From Globodera rostochiensis (taxonomy: Eukaryota > Nematoda > Chromadorea > Rhabditida > Heteroderidae): a stretch of DNA of 64,000 bases. Below the pieces are notes generated by a model. The model worked only from the letters and a program-made list of their open reading frames with translations, did not search any database and had not been told where the DNA came from. Shown one piece after another: positions 24,423 to 37,200 of this stretch. Location: assembly GCA_018350325.1 (NCBI GenBank), contig JAEVLN010000012.1, positions 62,001-126,000 of the forward strand, read 5' to 3'. The translations under genes and the position numbers were made by a program. Every line of letters starts with the position of its first letter. The first letter of the stretch is position 1.

Positions 24423-27400
24423 AAAATGCTAAATAAATCAAATAAATGAAGTACTCTTTACATGAGAAGGGGGGGGGGGGAAAGAAGGCGATAGATGCGA
24501 TGGGAGAACAAATTAATTCCTTGCCGCCATCACCCAGCCGCCCCCGCATTCATTTCACCCGCCGGCCAATCACCCATTCATTCGTTCGTTTATTCCCCCC
24601 CCCCCTCCCCGCCGGGCATTCTACCCGCCGGAATATCAATTTATGCAAAGCCCAACCAATCCAATCCATGGAAAGTGTGCTGACTGAGTACGCAAATAAT
24701 ATAAGTACGTGGTGGGGGGGGGGGGGGAGGGTATCTATCTCCCTCCCCCACCGCCCGCCATCCTCCAAAAGACCCCTCCGGTGATTTAGAGGGGGGAGGG
24801 GGGGGGGGGGGAGGGCTTTCATTGTTTCGATGGAGTGAATGGATTATGTTATTTGGGATTGGTGGACTGTGCATGTCTTTCTTTCACCAGAGAAGAACGG
24901 TCTAAAACTAAAATGATGCGCTTTTGTTGGTTTGTTTGGTTCGGTCCCCAATAATTTTAGTCTTGACCGGTCACTTCCATCTCGATCCCCCCCCCCGGGG
25001 GTCGGCAATAGACGTACAAGGCATTCAATGAAAAGTAAAAATTTTTTGGACAAATTTTGAAGGAATGTAATTGCCCGGAGGGGTTTTCTGTGCCTTATGA
25101 GGGCACAATTGCAATTAGCAAATGGATATGCCCACCTGTGCAACGGATTACAAATTCGTCGTCAATGCCAAAATCGGTTGTCGATTAATTGCGTAAACGG
25201 CAAAAAGGGACAAATCAGTACTAATCAGAGGAAAGAGAGTCTTGTAAAGTAAAGGGAAAGATTGGACTCCGATCAAGTGCCGGGATGAAGAATGATGGCT
25301 GACTTTCCGAAAAGGCACAATTTGTCCGATTTTCGCGCGGAGCAGTACTTTCACAAAATGCCAATATTCAAATGGGTACACCAACCACTCTTACTGATTG
25401 GCCAATTCGTCCGTTCATCACAATCCTTAGAATGGGCAGGGGATTTGAGACCGCCGACAAACACCTCAAAACCGATGTTCCCCTGCAATAGGTGAGAACA
25501 AACATTTTGTGTTAGGGAGGGAAAGGTTGGACGGGTGGGGGGGGGAGGGGGGAGGGTATATAAGGAGGGGGGGCCTTCCATTCCGTCAGTATAAATGTGT
25601 GGAATGAATGAATGAATGGGTGGGGTGGGTGGATCGGATGGATGTACACACAGCACGCACATTCATCCTTTCGGGCCATTTTATGGCCAATTCGGGAAGG
25701 ATCGGAAAAGGTAAGGTAAGCCTAAGCAAGAGGGGGGGGGGCATTCATTGAGGGGGGGGGGGGGAAGGAAACGAACAGAGGGACGGAGGACCGAAGAGCG
25801 AAGGGACGAAAGAAGAATGCTCGAGTAAAAAAGAGAGAGATTCGGCGGTTTGGCCACAAACTGATTCGAGTTTGATCATTAACTGATCAGAATGTCTATT
25901 TTTTGTTTTCCATTTTATTAATAAAAACAACTTGAGGAGAAAAACCCATCGGAATTCTTTTGGCAAATGCGGGAGAAATGGCCTCTCAAAGACAATTTGA
26001 ATATCTCTTTGCGGGTTTCCTCCCCAAATCCGACCCAAAGTTTGTTTGTCATTACAATGATCGCCTGGCCTTTCTTCAAAGAGCGCTGTTAATCCCCGCA
26101 GGGGAGGAATCCTCGAGAATTGACCATCACACAGACAAAAACTGACAAATGGGCGAGGGGGGCAAGGGGGGGAGGGACTTTCTGAGAAGCATTGACCAAA
26201 TTTTGGGCCGGAGCTAACCATCCATCGGCGGTCGGTGCTGAGATAAAAATGGCGTTTGTTCGTTTGCATTTATTCTGTTGGAAGTGGCGGCGGCGGCGGG
26301 GGGGGGGGGGAGGGGGGGGGCTTTTCCCTTGGATCCCCTCGGGGGGGGGGGGGCTTTCCCTTGGATCCCCTCGATTGTCCGTCCTTTCAGTTGGAGTGGC
26401 GGTGATTGTCGAATTGTCCGGGATTTCGGGGCAGACATTGCGGACTTTACCACTTCTCTTGTGGAGGTTCCTGTTGATGGAAGTGAATTTGGGGGAAATG
26501 GGGGGGGGCGTTTTCATTCCATCAGCAAAACCCCCACTCAAAACACTCCCAATTCATCTCAAAAGCACTTTTGCCCGAAGCGATGTGTGCTGAATAATAA
26601 TGAATTGGTGGTGAATGATGAAAAGTTGTTGAGAAGGAAAAGTGGGATGGATTATGGGTGGGGGTACTCATCAGAAACCGACAAAGGCTTGGGGGGAAAG
26701 TGTCGTCGAGTTTGTCGCATTGGGCGGGGGGGGGGTGCCGGGGGGGGGAGGGGATTTTCAAACCGTAATCTGAAGCGGAAGCTAAAGCCAAGCAAAGGTA
26801 AAAAGAGTTTAAGGCTTATTAGTTGGTTGAAGAGGCTTGATTAACAAAGGGTTTGCGTTGTGCTAATAAGTAAGAAAGCACTGAAAATAATGATAGAATT
26901 GAATTGATTATGGAAAAAGGTGGAAATTGCGATGACATTGGCAAGAGACGGACGGCTTTATCCCTTCAACCATTTAACACTTTAATTCATTTTCAACGCA
27001 TTACTCAAAAGTGGACGGAATTAACTGTTCAGTGATCAGAAGATGAGATGGACGGGCGATTGAAGGAAAGAGATCGGATGATCGGCTGTTGTAAAGTGAA
27101 GAATAGAAATAATGGGATGGATTTGATGGGTAAAGAAAGCAATGAATGAATGAATGAATGAATATGCTTTCATTGGAAGGGATTGGACTGGAAGAATATA
27201 AAAAACCATTTGAAAGGTTTAAATATACTTGGGACCTAAAGCATCCGGGAAGCTCGAAACCGGGAGCTCGAGCATTTGGTTGACAGTTTACTGCCCCGTG
27301 GATAATACAAATCTCTTTGACAGGACTTTGGGATATCCTCCGGGGATGCGGCGAGTTGCTGGATCTTCCTTTCCCCCCAGGGCAGAATTTCCCGCAAGGA

Positions 27401-27616
27401 TCCATTAAACGTCAAGCAGTAATGGGGCGGACCGACCGGCCGCCAGTCGGTCATCCTTTGCCTCCCCGTCACTTACCTCTCCCATCACCTTCACTTTCAA
27501 CGCTTAATTAAAATGCTCACCCTCAACTTTCAGCTTTTTCGCCTCCCCCCGAGGGGAATTGGACTGGAAGAAAGCGAAGAAAGAACAGGAATGGAAGGTG
27601 AAGGTAAAGGTGAACA

Positions 27617-27836
27617 TGGAAAGGAAGCGGAAGAAGAGGGTGACGAAGAAGAAGAAGAAGAATGAACTAAGAGGAAGAAGAGGGTGACGAAGAAGAAGAA
27701 GAAGAATGAACTAAGAGGAAGAAGAGGGGGACAAAGAAGAAGAAGAAGAATGAACTAAGAGGAAGAAGAGGGGGACAAAGAAGAAGAAGAAGAATGAACT
27801 AAGAGGAAGAAGAGGGGGACAAAGAAGAAGAATGAA
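27617..27836. repeat. 44-bp purine-rich tandem repeat
   Basis: AATGAACTAAGAGGAAGAAG recurs at 27661, 27705, 27749 and 27793, exactly 44 bp apart, with GAA-rich DNA between. The plus strand is almost all purine. Confidence 0.9.
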
Positions 27837-30548
27837 CAATATTAGCCCCATACTTGTTGATCAGCTTAAGTTTCTTTCCAAATTAGCAAATATTAAGAAG
27901 GAGCCTAATGAACTGCGGCCCAGCAGGAAACAAAAAGCAAGTCGGCAATTGGCCGTGGAGTATAAATAAATTGGTCACCTCGGAAGAATAGGTGATCGCT
28001 CGCTGATCACCTGTGGGTACTCGGCAGGTCCCCGGCCAAATTCTGACAGTGAATGAAATGATTGATTGATTGGACTGATGAATTGTCTGTCCCTCCGGAC
28101 ATTTATTCGTATTTGGGAGATTAAGACGGATTTAATGGGGGGGGGGGGGAATTGCTTCACCAGTAAAAGTCATCCAGCTGATCAATTACCCACCGAAAAT
28201 TGGGTTTGCTGAATGAATGAATGAATGAATGAAAGGACGAAGTAAAGGGCCGTCCGGATGAATTGAATGGCCGGACGGACGGACGGGCGGGCGGGTGGAC
28301 GAGAGGCCTTTGGGGGATTGGTGGCTTGGCCAACCTCAGCCACAGCTGTGTCAACCAAAACCCGAATTCCGATGGACGCAATATTCGCGCTGTTTTGCTT
28401 AGGTTGGCAATCAGCAGAAACGAATGGGCTTCTTCTCTCTGTACAAATGCCAAACTAAAAGGGCGAGTAACGTCCTCACCGCCTCAACCGTTTCAGGCCA
28501 GCAGAACACTTTAAACCCGTCTCATCGAGCTGTTCCGGCTACTCGGTCATGTGCAATACAACCCCAAAACCCTCTCTTAAGGGGTTTTCCAATGATTAGA
28601 AAGTTTAAACCAACACAAAATGGAGAAAGCTCGAGGGTATTCTCGTCGATTATGAAAAGACTAATGGATGGCATTGGCAGAGGACAGAGGAGTGAAATTT
28701 TCTCATTTGCATTAGCCAAATTGACTTCCCCGGAGGGGAGGGAGGGGATTCTTTACCTGGGCAAAGTTACTTAGAACGCCTGCAGGGCTTCTTATCAGCC
28801 CAGGGACAAATTGAGTGAGCTTGACGCTCGGATTGTGGCGGTGGGGAAGAGAAATAATTGAAGGATTGGCACTTTGTGGAGGGAGAGCCCCTCTGATGGG
28901 GTGGGGGTAAATGAGTTAACATCCCCACCTCACCTCACACCTCACATCATCAACATCTCATCATCTTCGGACGGTGTAGGCCATTAGCCTCGAGGGGAGA
29001 AGGACGAGAGAAGGTTAAGGATTTGGGGTTATTGAGCGGAAGGTGGGGAAATGTTGGAGGAGAAGCCTCGTCCCTTCCCCCGCTAATTCCGGACTTACCC
29101 CCCCCCCTCCCCCAGGCGGCCTTCCTTTATCAGGTGCCATTAGCCAATTAGACACCAAAAGTCCCGACAGTTAATCTCACCCCAAATTTTATTGGCATTA
29201 AAACAAAGTGCGACCGCTGGTCCTTCTGAGGGTCCAATTGTACACATTTTGGCAAAAAACGATGCTTTGGGACATGAATTTTCCAAATTTGTCGTTAGCT
29301 TTATTTGGGTATCGTAACACGGAGAAAGCGTCACAAGTACCGATGGAAAAACCGCGACATGGAGTGGAATTGGGCGCATTCATTACACTTTTGAGAGGTT
29401 TGAGGCCTCAAGGCATAATGCCCTCCCCCCGGGGGCTAATGGGTTCTCCCCGCCCCGCCCCTCAACTCCTCGGCTATTCCGTGTGCTTCTTCCACCCAAC
29501 TCAGTCTCTTCTCACCTTCCATTTTGCGTGCATTAAGTCAATTGGTTATTGAGATGAGTTTGGACATCGATGGCCCGAAGTGTTTGATGTGCTAAACCCC
29601 CAAACTTAAAATGTTCACAAAATTTAAGGCATTGAGTGTCCATTTGTCAACTGGAATGAATATTTGGTGCCATTTGTTCTCACTTTGAGTTTCTGTTGGG
29701 AGGTGAAAGCTTTCTTCTGTCTTCTGCTGAAGCGGAACAGAGTCAACTCACCGGCAGAGAGGTCAACCCTTCCGGGGAAACCCCCCCCCCCCAAACTTTG
29801 TTGGGCCCGAGGCGACATTCTCCCAGGGCAACCGCAAATAAACGGGAAAATGTGCCAACCAACTCAAAATTCAAGGATTTTGGCGCAGGCAAAAGTGAAG
29901 CGAGTGAAGGGATGGCAATTCCTCGGAGGGCACATTTTTTGATTAATAAAAATTATTTGTTTTACGTGCCGATTCGCTGCGATCATTCCGTCCCTTTTTG
30001 ATCATTAAGCAAATTTTGGATTAGAAAAGTTCTCGTCTCGTTTTAAATTTTTGCTCCCTCCAAGCAAAATAAATGACTTTGATGAAAAGTGTGACACTCA
30101 AATGGCAAGGTTTGCGCAATTCCCATGTATTAATGGGTTAAGTGGCTTAGGGAAAGAGGGGAAATTGGGGGGGGGGGTCACTTTGAATTCGAATGAATGC
30201 GCGGGAAGAAACGGCGACAAAAAGACAAAAATTTCCAACTTTTGGTTCGTCCGTAGAAAATGCTAAATCGCTGAAAAAGCATAATAAGGTATTCGGTGTT
30301 GTGGAATATGCCGCTTTGGACCCCGGTTAGGTGTCCATAGGACCCGTTCTCGAGACTCTCGACGGGCGGATTACATTTTGACATTTTCACCCCTCGCCCT
30401 CTCCCCCCCACCCCCACTCCATCCGCCACAATTTGTTTGTGGAGGCGATAAGCCCCCCCCCCCCCCATCGAATCGAACCTCTCCCATATTACTCACTTCA
30501 TCCAGCCGAATGATCAAAACGGGTGGGATGAGTGAGTAGTGAGTAATG

Positions 30549-30722
30549 TCCCCCCGCCCCCTCCCCCCCCCTCCCCCCCCCCCTCCTCTACCTCCCCTCC
30601 TTCCCCCTTTCCCCCCCCCCCTTCCCCCCGCCACCCCCTCCCTCCCCCACGCCCCCCTTCCCCCTCCCCCCCCCCTCCCCTCCCCCCCCTCCCCCACCCT
30701 CCCGCTCCCCTCCCGCCCCCCG
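30549..30722. repeat. Pyrimidine-rich C tract region
   Basis: About 175 bp of nearly uninterrupted C and T on the plus strand, with C runs of 7-10. It creates long Pro-rich open frames that are not genes. Confidence 0.85.
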
Positions 30723-31266
30723 CCAACGCGGCGAGGACAGCTCCAACGGCCATTGCAAGCGACGAGTATGGCCAATTTGAGTCAGATGGCTTTTTATGTC
30801 TCGCACCGGTGTTGGCCGGACGAGGACAATCGGAAACAGTCAAAAACCGTCGGACGAAACGGAAATATGTAAAATCAAATATATTGACTCAAACTTCAAT
30901 TTCAGTTAATTTGGCCCCCCATGGATGGGGAGAGGGGGGGGGGGGGGCACGAATATCCCTCCATTTGGCAATTTTTGAACGAATGAGTGTCTTTTTTGTT
31001 TTTCATTGAGCAAAGCTGTAAAATGGACATTAGTGAAGGGAGAATATTCCCAAGATTCCGCCCGGTTTTGTCATCTCTCGGCTGAGATCAGTAACACAAT
31101 GTTCTTAGTCAAAGTACTGACTGCTCAATTCCTTTCTCTTTTCTGATCAATGTCTTTGCTTTCATCCGATCGATCCATCCAATATGCCTCAGTGAACAAA
31201 AATCTAAAAATGAAAGCATAAAAACTATCAAAATTTCTGCTCTTACCTCCTTCATCTTCTGGCATT

Positions 31267-34265
31267 TCATTGATCATCAGTCCCAATTTCTTCTGCAGGG
31301 TTTTGATCAAAAGTAAACATCGGCGGGTGGCTCCTCGGCAGCAGAGAGGATGATCCCCTGGGGTGAGGTGTGGGTGGAGGGGGGTCAAAGGAAGCTGAAG
31401 GATCTTCCGGCTCTGTCAGTGCTGAAAGGCGCGTGCCTGCTGAGGCGCCGGAGACGTTGGAGCAGTATCCGGAGGCGGATGAAGAGGAACCGCCCGCCAC
31501 CGTCGTTGTGGTGCTGTGAGTGTTGGCAGCGATCGCCTCGTTCAGCGCGTTTTCCTCCGCCTCAGGGGTCATGCCGTCTTCGACTATGTCGGACGGAGAG
31601 GGAGAAATGGAGCCGGAGGGTAGGCCGGGCGAGGAAGCGCCGGAGCAGGGGCTTGTCGTCCGGTTCAGGAAGGACCACCGCCGAGACGAAGCGCTCTTCA
31701 CCTTGCGCAGGCCAGCCCGCCGCTGCAGCTCGTACACATCCAACTCTCGCGGCTCTCTGCGCAAGGTCCGCCGCCTCCGCTTCCACCCGACCGTCTGGTC
31801 CACGTGCCCGAGGCTGGTGAAGGAGCCCCACCGCGTGGATAGCGAAGCTCGACGTCGCAGTGATGCCGACGGCACGGTTGACCAGAGCAGGAAGCGGAAG
31901 CGCGAGGCCGCCCCCGGCGATTTATGGGGGCGGCTCAGCTCGTCGATGCACGCGGAGAAAACGGTGGTGAGACGGAAAGCGGTGCGCTGCTCCAAAAACC
32001 ACAAAACGGCGCCGACCGCAGTGCTAGTCAAGCCTAAATATGCGAGCGGAGTTGCAACAACAAAATCAATTCGTCTCCCCCAAATTCCGTAAAATTTGAA
32101 TTATCCAAAAATCAGTTGAGAGTTGACTTTTTTTATTTTATTTTACATTATTTATTAATGTTTTAAACTCTCTTTTCGTCGGGCGGTGAATGCTTTTTGT
32201 TTGTTCCCTATAATTCCCCCCCCCGGCAGGGAAATATCATCCGTCCCGCCTATAAATCTGAAAAGTTTTTGGTTTACACAGACAATTTGCCCCCTCAACA
32301 ACAAATTTGTGTTGGGGTTAGGTGGGTAAGTGTTTGTCCCCCCCCCCCAACCGGTCCCCCCCCCCCCTCCCCCTCCCCCCCCCCCTCGCCCGTCTTAAGT
32401 CCATTCCCATAATTACGACCCCCACTCCCAAAAAGTGTCGTCGTCGCCAAAATGAGAAAACATAAAAAACATGTCCAAAAACAACAATTCCAATTCCCTC
32501 AGTAATTACATAAGGGTGTATTTATTATATGTTAAACTTTGTGAACCCCTCCCCCCTCCGGCAACATCTTATTTCGTCAAATTCATCGTTTAAATAATTC
32601 GGGCGGCTGAACTTTGTGTATGAGAAATAAAATAATCGACGAATGAATGTAAAAGGCATAAATTTGTTTGTTTTTTTGGGGGGTGTTAAGTCTAATTGAA
32701 TTGAATTTGTTTGTTTTTTTGGGGGGTGTTAAGTCTAATTGAATTGAATTTGTTTGATTGGGTGTTTATTTGGTAGCATTTTGGGCATTTTCCCCTCCCA
32801 CCTGCTCCAAAAGTGGCATAAAAGCAGGAGGCCGGATGGAAAGTGAGGCGATGTGACCGTTCGTCGGGGCCGAAGAAGACGAGGAAAAGGTCGTCCGGGG
32901 TCAGACAAAGGTACACAAAGTCAGCGAACAAAATGGACAAACCGCAGACAAAGGCGACCTGACAAATGAGCGAAGCATTTGGGCGTTTCACAACAAATGC
33001 CAACAAATTTTGCTTACCAGACCAAACCGATGCGGGAGGGCACCCAACAAAATGATTTGGAGGATCCAAATGGCAAATGCTAACCTAAAAGATTAATTAC
33101 ATAATGATAACCAAGCATCGATTGAAAGGATGAAGAAGCCAAAGCCCCTTAAGGGATGCGCGAGACTTAGCAGGTCACGACGACCCACCAGAGGGCGGCA
33201 TGAGTGTAATATCCGGCCAGCCGGTACTGCTTGCCCCACAGAAAGCCTGTCCGGTCCACACTGAGGTACTCGACCACCTGCAGGATGGGGTAGGGCAGTC
33301 CCTTCTCCAGCCACTCGTTCACCTCCATGCCGCTCACTTCAAAGGGATATGCTGGGCTTGAGTCTCGACAGTTCGTCAAAAATGCTCTCACCGTCGTCGA
33401 AGTCGAAGCGTTCGTTGTAGTACAGCTCGGACTTCTGTTCGGGTTCTTCGCCTTCTCTGATCGTTTCGGGAGTGCTTCTGCTTAGCAATGGCTGAGGCAA
33501 TCCTTCGCTGCTATTTACTGTTCGATTACTGCTGCTGTTCGACGGAGTGTCCATGCAGAACAGAAGCAGTGACATGGCTCTGTCCGGGTCCTTATTGCCT
33601 CGGTCCTGCTCCCGAGTGTCCAGAACGGTCCTTCTTAGCAGAATCTCCTCCGGTGACAGACTTTCGCCTTCGAAAGTTCGTTTGAGACCATTCCGGGAAA
33701 CGAACTCACTGTTCAATGTTATGTTCACGTGGGTAAGTCCAATCCGAACGCCCAGAAGGGCGTTGATGCGCTCGTTGGAGTGGGCTCGGTAAGTGGCGAA
33801 GATTCGAATATTGCCCGAATTCCATCCCGGGTAGTAAATGGACACTGAAAGCGAATTGTTAAAGAATTTCGGCACTTTCCAAGCTTTTCTTCATTTACAT
33901 TGACTGCATAATATGCACAATTCTTTTTTTGTGTAAATTTAATTTTAATTTTACGGAGAATGATGGCCCCCGTGCCCATGGAAAACAGAAAGATGAAGGC
34001 GGAAAGTGCGCGGAAGCGTCGGATTCCGGGGAGAATCAGCAGAAATGCGATTGTCGGGGTGAGGAACAGGGAGAGAAGGCCGGCGATCTGCAGATCCAAC
34101 ACCACCGGTGTCGGGTTTTCGCCGTACCTTCAAAAAGTGACGGATTAAAACAATTAGCGCATTAATTGCTCAAATCTCGGCTTCCTCCCCACACCCGACC
34201 TCTCTTTTTACTGACCAGGTTGGTGCTCCGTTCTCGCGGAACGCGTCAAACCATCCGATGCTCAT
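31267..34265 (-). CDS. doxa-1: Dual oxidase maturation factor (DUOXA)
   Basis: DUOXA is an ER membrane protein that pairs with dual oxidase and lets it mature and reach the cell surface. The start ATG (34265) gives MSIGWFDAFRENGAPTW. Early exons are 34265-34216, 34127-33955 and 33844 onward. Visible features are hydrophobic membrane segments (LLSLFLTPTIAFLLILPGI and others), the conserved VRIGLTHVNITLN, YYNERFDFDD, GLPYPILQVVEYL and QYRLAGYYTHAALWW. A further exon carries FHPASCFYATFGA, and the last exon (from about 32034) carries TSTAVGAVLWFLEQ, the final membrane helix. A cytoplasmic tail of about 220 residues, rich in Ser, Arg and Pro, ends at 31267 and is longer than in human DUOXA. A loop between the first segments is lengthened by a Glu/Ser-rich insertion. 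Confidence 0.92.
32661..32760. repeat. 43-bp tandem repeat in the last doxa-1 intron
   Basis: Two full copies and the start of a third (32661, 32704, 32747) of a unit with TTTGTTTTTTTGGGGGGTG. It lies in the intron between about 32800 and 32034, not in coding sequence. Confidence 0.88.
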
Positions 34266-37200
34266 CTACCGGTGCTTCTGAGACTTCTCCGGGTTCCTTT
34301 CTCTCTTCTGCGTTAGCAGAATACGCAGCAGCTGATTGATGGCAATTAGCCGTTGTTTTGTTGACTCTGTTATTGGCACTCTTTGAACCGTTCCCGAGAG
34401 CATTCGATCAGTGCCACGGATTCACTCAATGTGCTGTTGCTGTTTTGCCTTTTTTGCGCAGTCTTTGCTTGTCCCTCTTTCCGATCAATCGACGGGCCCT
34501 GAGGCGCGTTCCAAATAAATCTGTGGTTGTCACGGATCAGGCCAAAGGTGCAGAAAAAGTTGTGGTGATTTGTTGTGGGTACGGGAGCGTGTTTTGGGTG
34601 GAACAATCAATCGATTTTTGGCGTTGTCTGCCCGGGGCGGGGCTCTGTTCCGCCAATTGAAAAAAGCGGTGGCCCTTCCACAAATATATTTATGTTGTAC
34701 AATTCTGATGAGGTGCAAATTGGTAATTAAATAACGGCGGGCGATATGAACGAGATTGGATTGTTTTGGTGGTCGGAAGATAAAAAAGATGAGGAAGATG
34801 AGGTGTGGAAGAAGGGTGGACGATGGGACGATGCCCTGGGGGGAATTGGCTGTGCTGAAGAGCTTTTGACAGTTGTTGGCGGCAACGCTGACAAACCGGG
34901 ACGAGGGATTTCTTTGTAAGCGAAATAAAATGGGGACAAATCTGAGGAAATGGGGCCTTTATACATATTGAGGAGCGGTGCGCAAAGACATCGTTTGCCT
35001 CAGGGCGACTGATCAGATCAGAGAAAGATCCGGGAAAAACGGACGACGGAATTAGGACACGAAAAATGAGTAACTTCTTTGTGAGGGAGAATCGGGAACT
35101 ACACGACGACTTATCTGATCTGATTGGAACTGGTCTGGTCTGGTCAGAGATGGGGGGGGGAAGGTGTGCACAAAATGCAAATTGTTAAAATGTTTTGTTT
35201 GTTTCAGTAAAACGGCGTCGGCCGGGCCCTTTGGTCACTCACTGCTCGCGCACATTGGCTGTGCTATAAAAGGTTGGGCGGCTGCATTCGAAGTCACTAA
35301 TTGTTGTAAATTTACATTTCTTCGTTTTGCAACAATTAAATGTGAATTTTGAATGGATTTTGTGAGTCAACGGGGAGGGGGGGGGCATTGGTGGTTTAGT
35401 ACACCAGTTTCCTTTGCCTCATCTGCTGCGGTCCCTCGAGGGGAAGGAATGACTGATTTGTGAGTACTAATACTAATTCGAAGGGATTACGGAATTTGCC
35501 CTTCGGCATTGGAGTGGAGTGATGGGTGGTTGGTGGTTGAAGATAATGCATCACCAAGCGAAAGTACTCAAGGTTCCCCCCCCCCTACCGGATTCCTTTT
35601 TTTGATTTCCAATTTTGCGTGGAGAATTGTGTCAGTGTCGTCGTATACGATAAAATGGACTCAATAATTGAAAATGGTTTTTTTGATAGGCCATTCGGTC
35701 GTTTGGGGCGTCCGTCGTCAAACATTCGTTCATTTCATTGTCCGCCCAGTTTTAAAACAAATTTGTGGGCGGAGAATGCGCAAAGGGAGTAAAATGCCTC
35801 GGGGAATTTGGGCCAAAAATCGACGCCGATAAAAAAATTGTTTGGCGATTTAAAAAATCGCGTAAGGCATTAGGGGGATGGTTTGGTTCTGATGATGCAG
35901 CGGTGGGTGTTTCGAGAGTGAATACGTAATGAATGTTGTTGGTTAGTTGTCGCGTCGGGACTCGGCGGGAGGGGGGGGGGGGGGGGGGGGGGGGGATAAG
36001 GGAGGGAATGGGCGGGGTTATGATTAAACGGGGGGGGGGGGGGGGGGGGTGCAGCAGAAGACAGCAAAAAGTAGTAAAAAGACACGACCCGAGGAGGGAA
36101 GTGTGGTTGGGGTTGGTTGGTTGGTGTTCGATCAGATCGTCATCACTCCGTCATGAGCGGAAGTGGTGGAGGTTCCATCTCAATCTGAGAGGTCGGACAG
36201 CTCGACGATGATTAATGAGAAAATTGGAAGATTGGGCAAAAAGAGCTTCGTCTTAACTCGGAGAAGGCCGACGGAAATCAAAAGGTAAATTTTTAGATTT
36301 CGCACCAAAAGATCAATTTTTTAAAAACGGCGGGCGCTTTTTCGCAACGAAATTATTTTGGATTAATATTTAGTGAAAGTGACTGATTTAATCCGATTGG
36401 AGGGTTGCCCCACCCACGCACAATCTCCCCACTGTAACCGATCGATCGACGGCAAGTCCCCCCCCCCCCCGTTGTTGCGTTTAGGAATAAGCGGTGTGCG
36501 CTGTTTTTTATCTTTCCTATCCTTGCAACATTTTGAAAATGTTTTTTTGAGAGTTAATTGATTTTTGCAAATCGAATTGTTTGATCAAAATAATGGGTGG
36601 GATCACAGAGAAAATCCTTCTCACATTGCCTCTGCGCTATCCCAACAGGCTATAACCACCACACCAGCAGCAGCAGCAGCAACATACGAATGATGGAGGA
36701 GAGGGGGGGGGGAAGGAGTTGGTGAGGATGACGACGGTGATGATGAGTAAAGCTCTTAATGAAGGGTCCTTGGCTTCAATTCGGCTGCCATTGGCGCATG
36801 GGGAGAACAGAGACACGGCTGGTGGGTAGGGTAAATCGATGGGAGAATGAATTTGGATGGGATCATTTGCTGCCCCCCCCCTGGGGGGACTCCAACCCCC
36901 CCCCCTCGGCATCATCAAACCCTCCGCCGCCGAGAGGACCCAGACCCATCCATTCACTCGCCCATCTCCATCCAATTAATCGGGGAAGTGGACACTGTTT
37001 AGACGGGATGATCAGCTGAGCTATTGGGAAAGGCACCTCCTTTTATAAAGCAAAGAATAAACAACTTTTAGTGCCTGCCGCCGCCTTTAAGTGTTATTAT
37101 GCCTTTTGGGTCATTTACATTTTGTCTCGTTTAGATAAAAGTGTTTCTCACGCTTTAGATCAAAAAATAAGGCCACACAATGAAAAGGAATAACGAAAGC

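Larger units (their letters stand above)
20575..31266. other. Gene-poor 10.7-kb region rich in G/C homopolymers and minisatellites
   Basis: I found no conserved protein motif, RNA gene or transposon here. Long open frames inside it are products of low-complexity G- or C-rich DNA. The content is G/C tracts of 8-18 bases, GAATG-type microsatellites (about 27140 and 28210), and the tandem arrays listed separately. It lies upstream of the BED-finger gene and downstream of doxa-1, so it may contain distal regulation or a far-upstream first exon of the BED gene. Confidence 0.6.

Noticed and set aside
30514..31009. Pro-rich and Gly-rich open frames on both strands
   Set aside because: They are products of the C tract at 30549-30722 and have no conserved domain or splice support.
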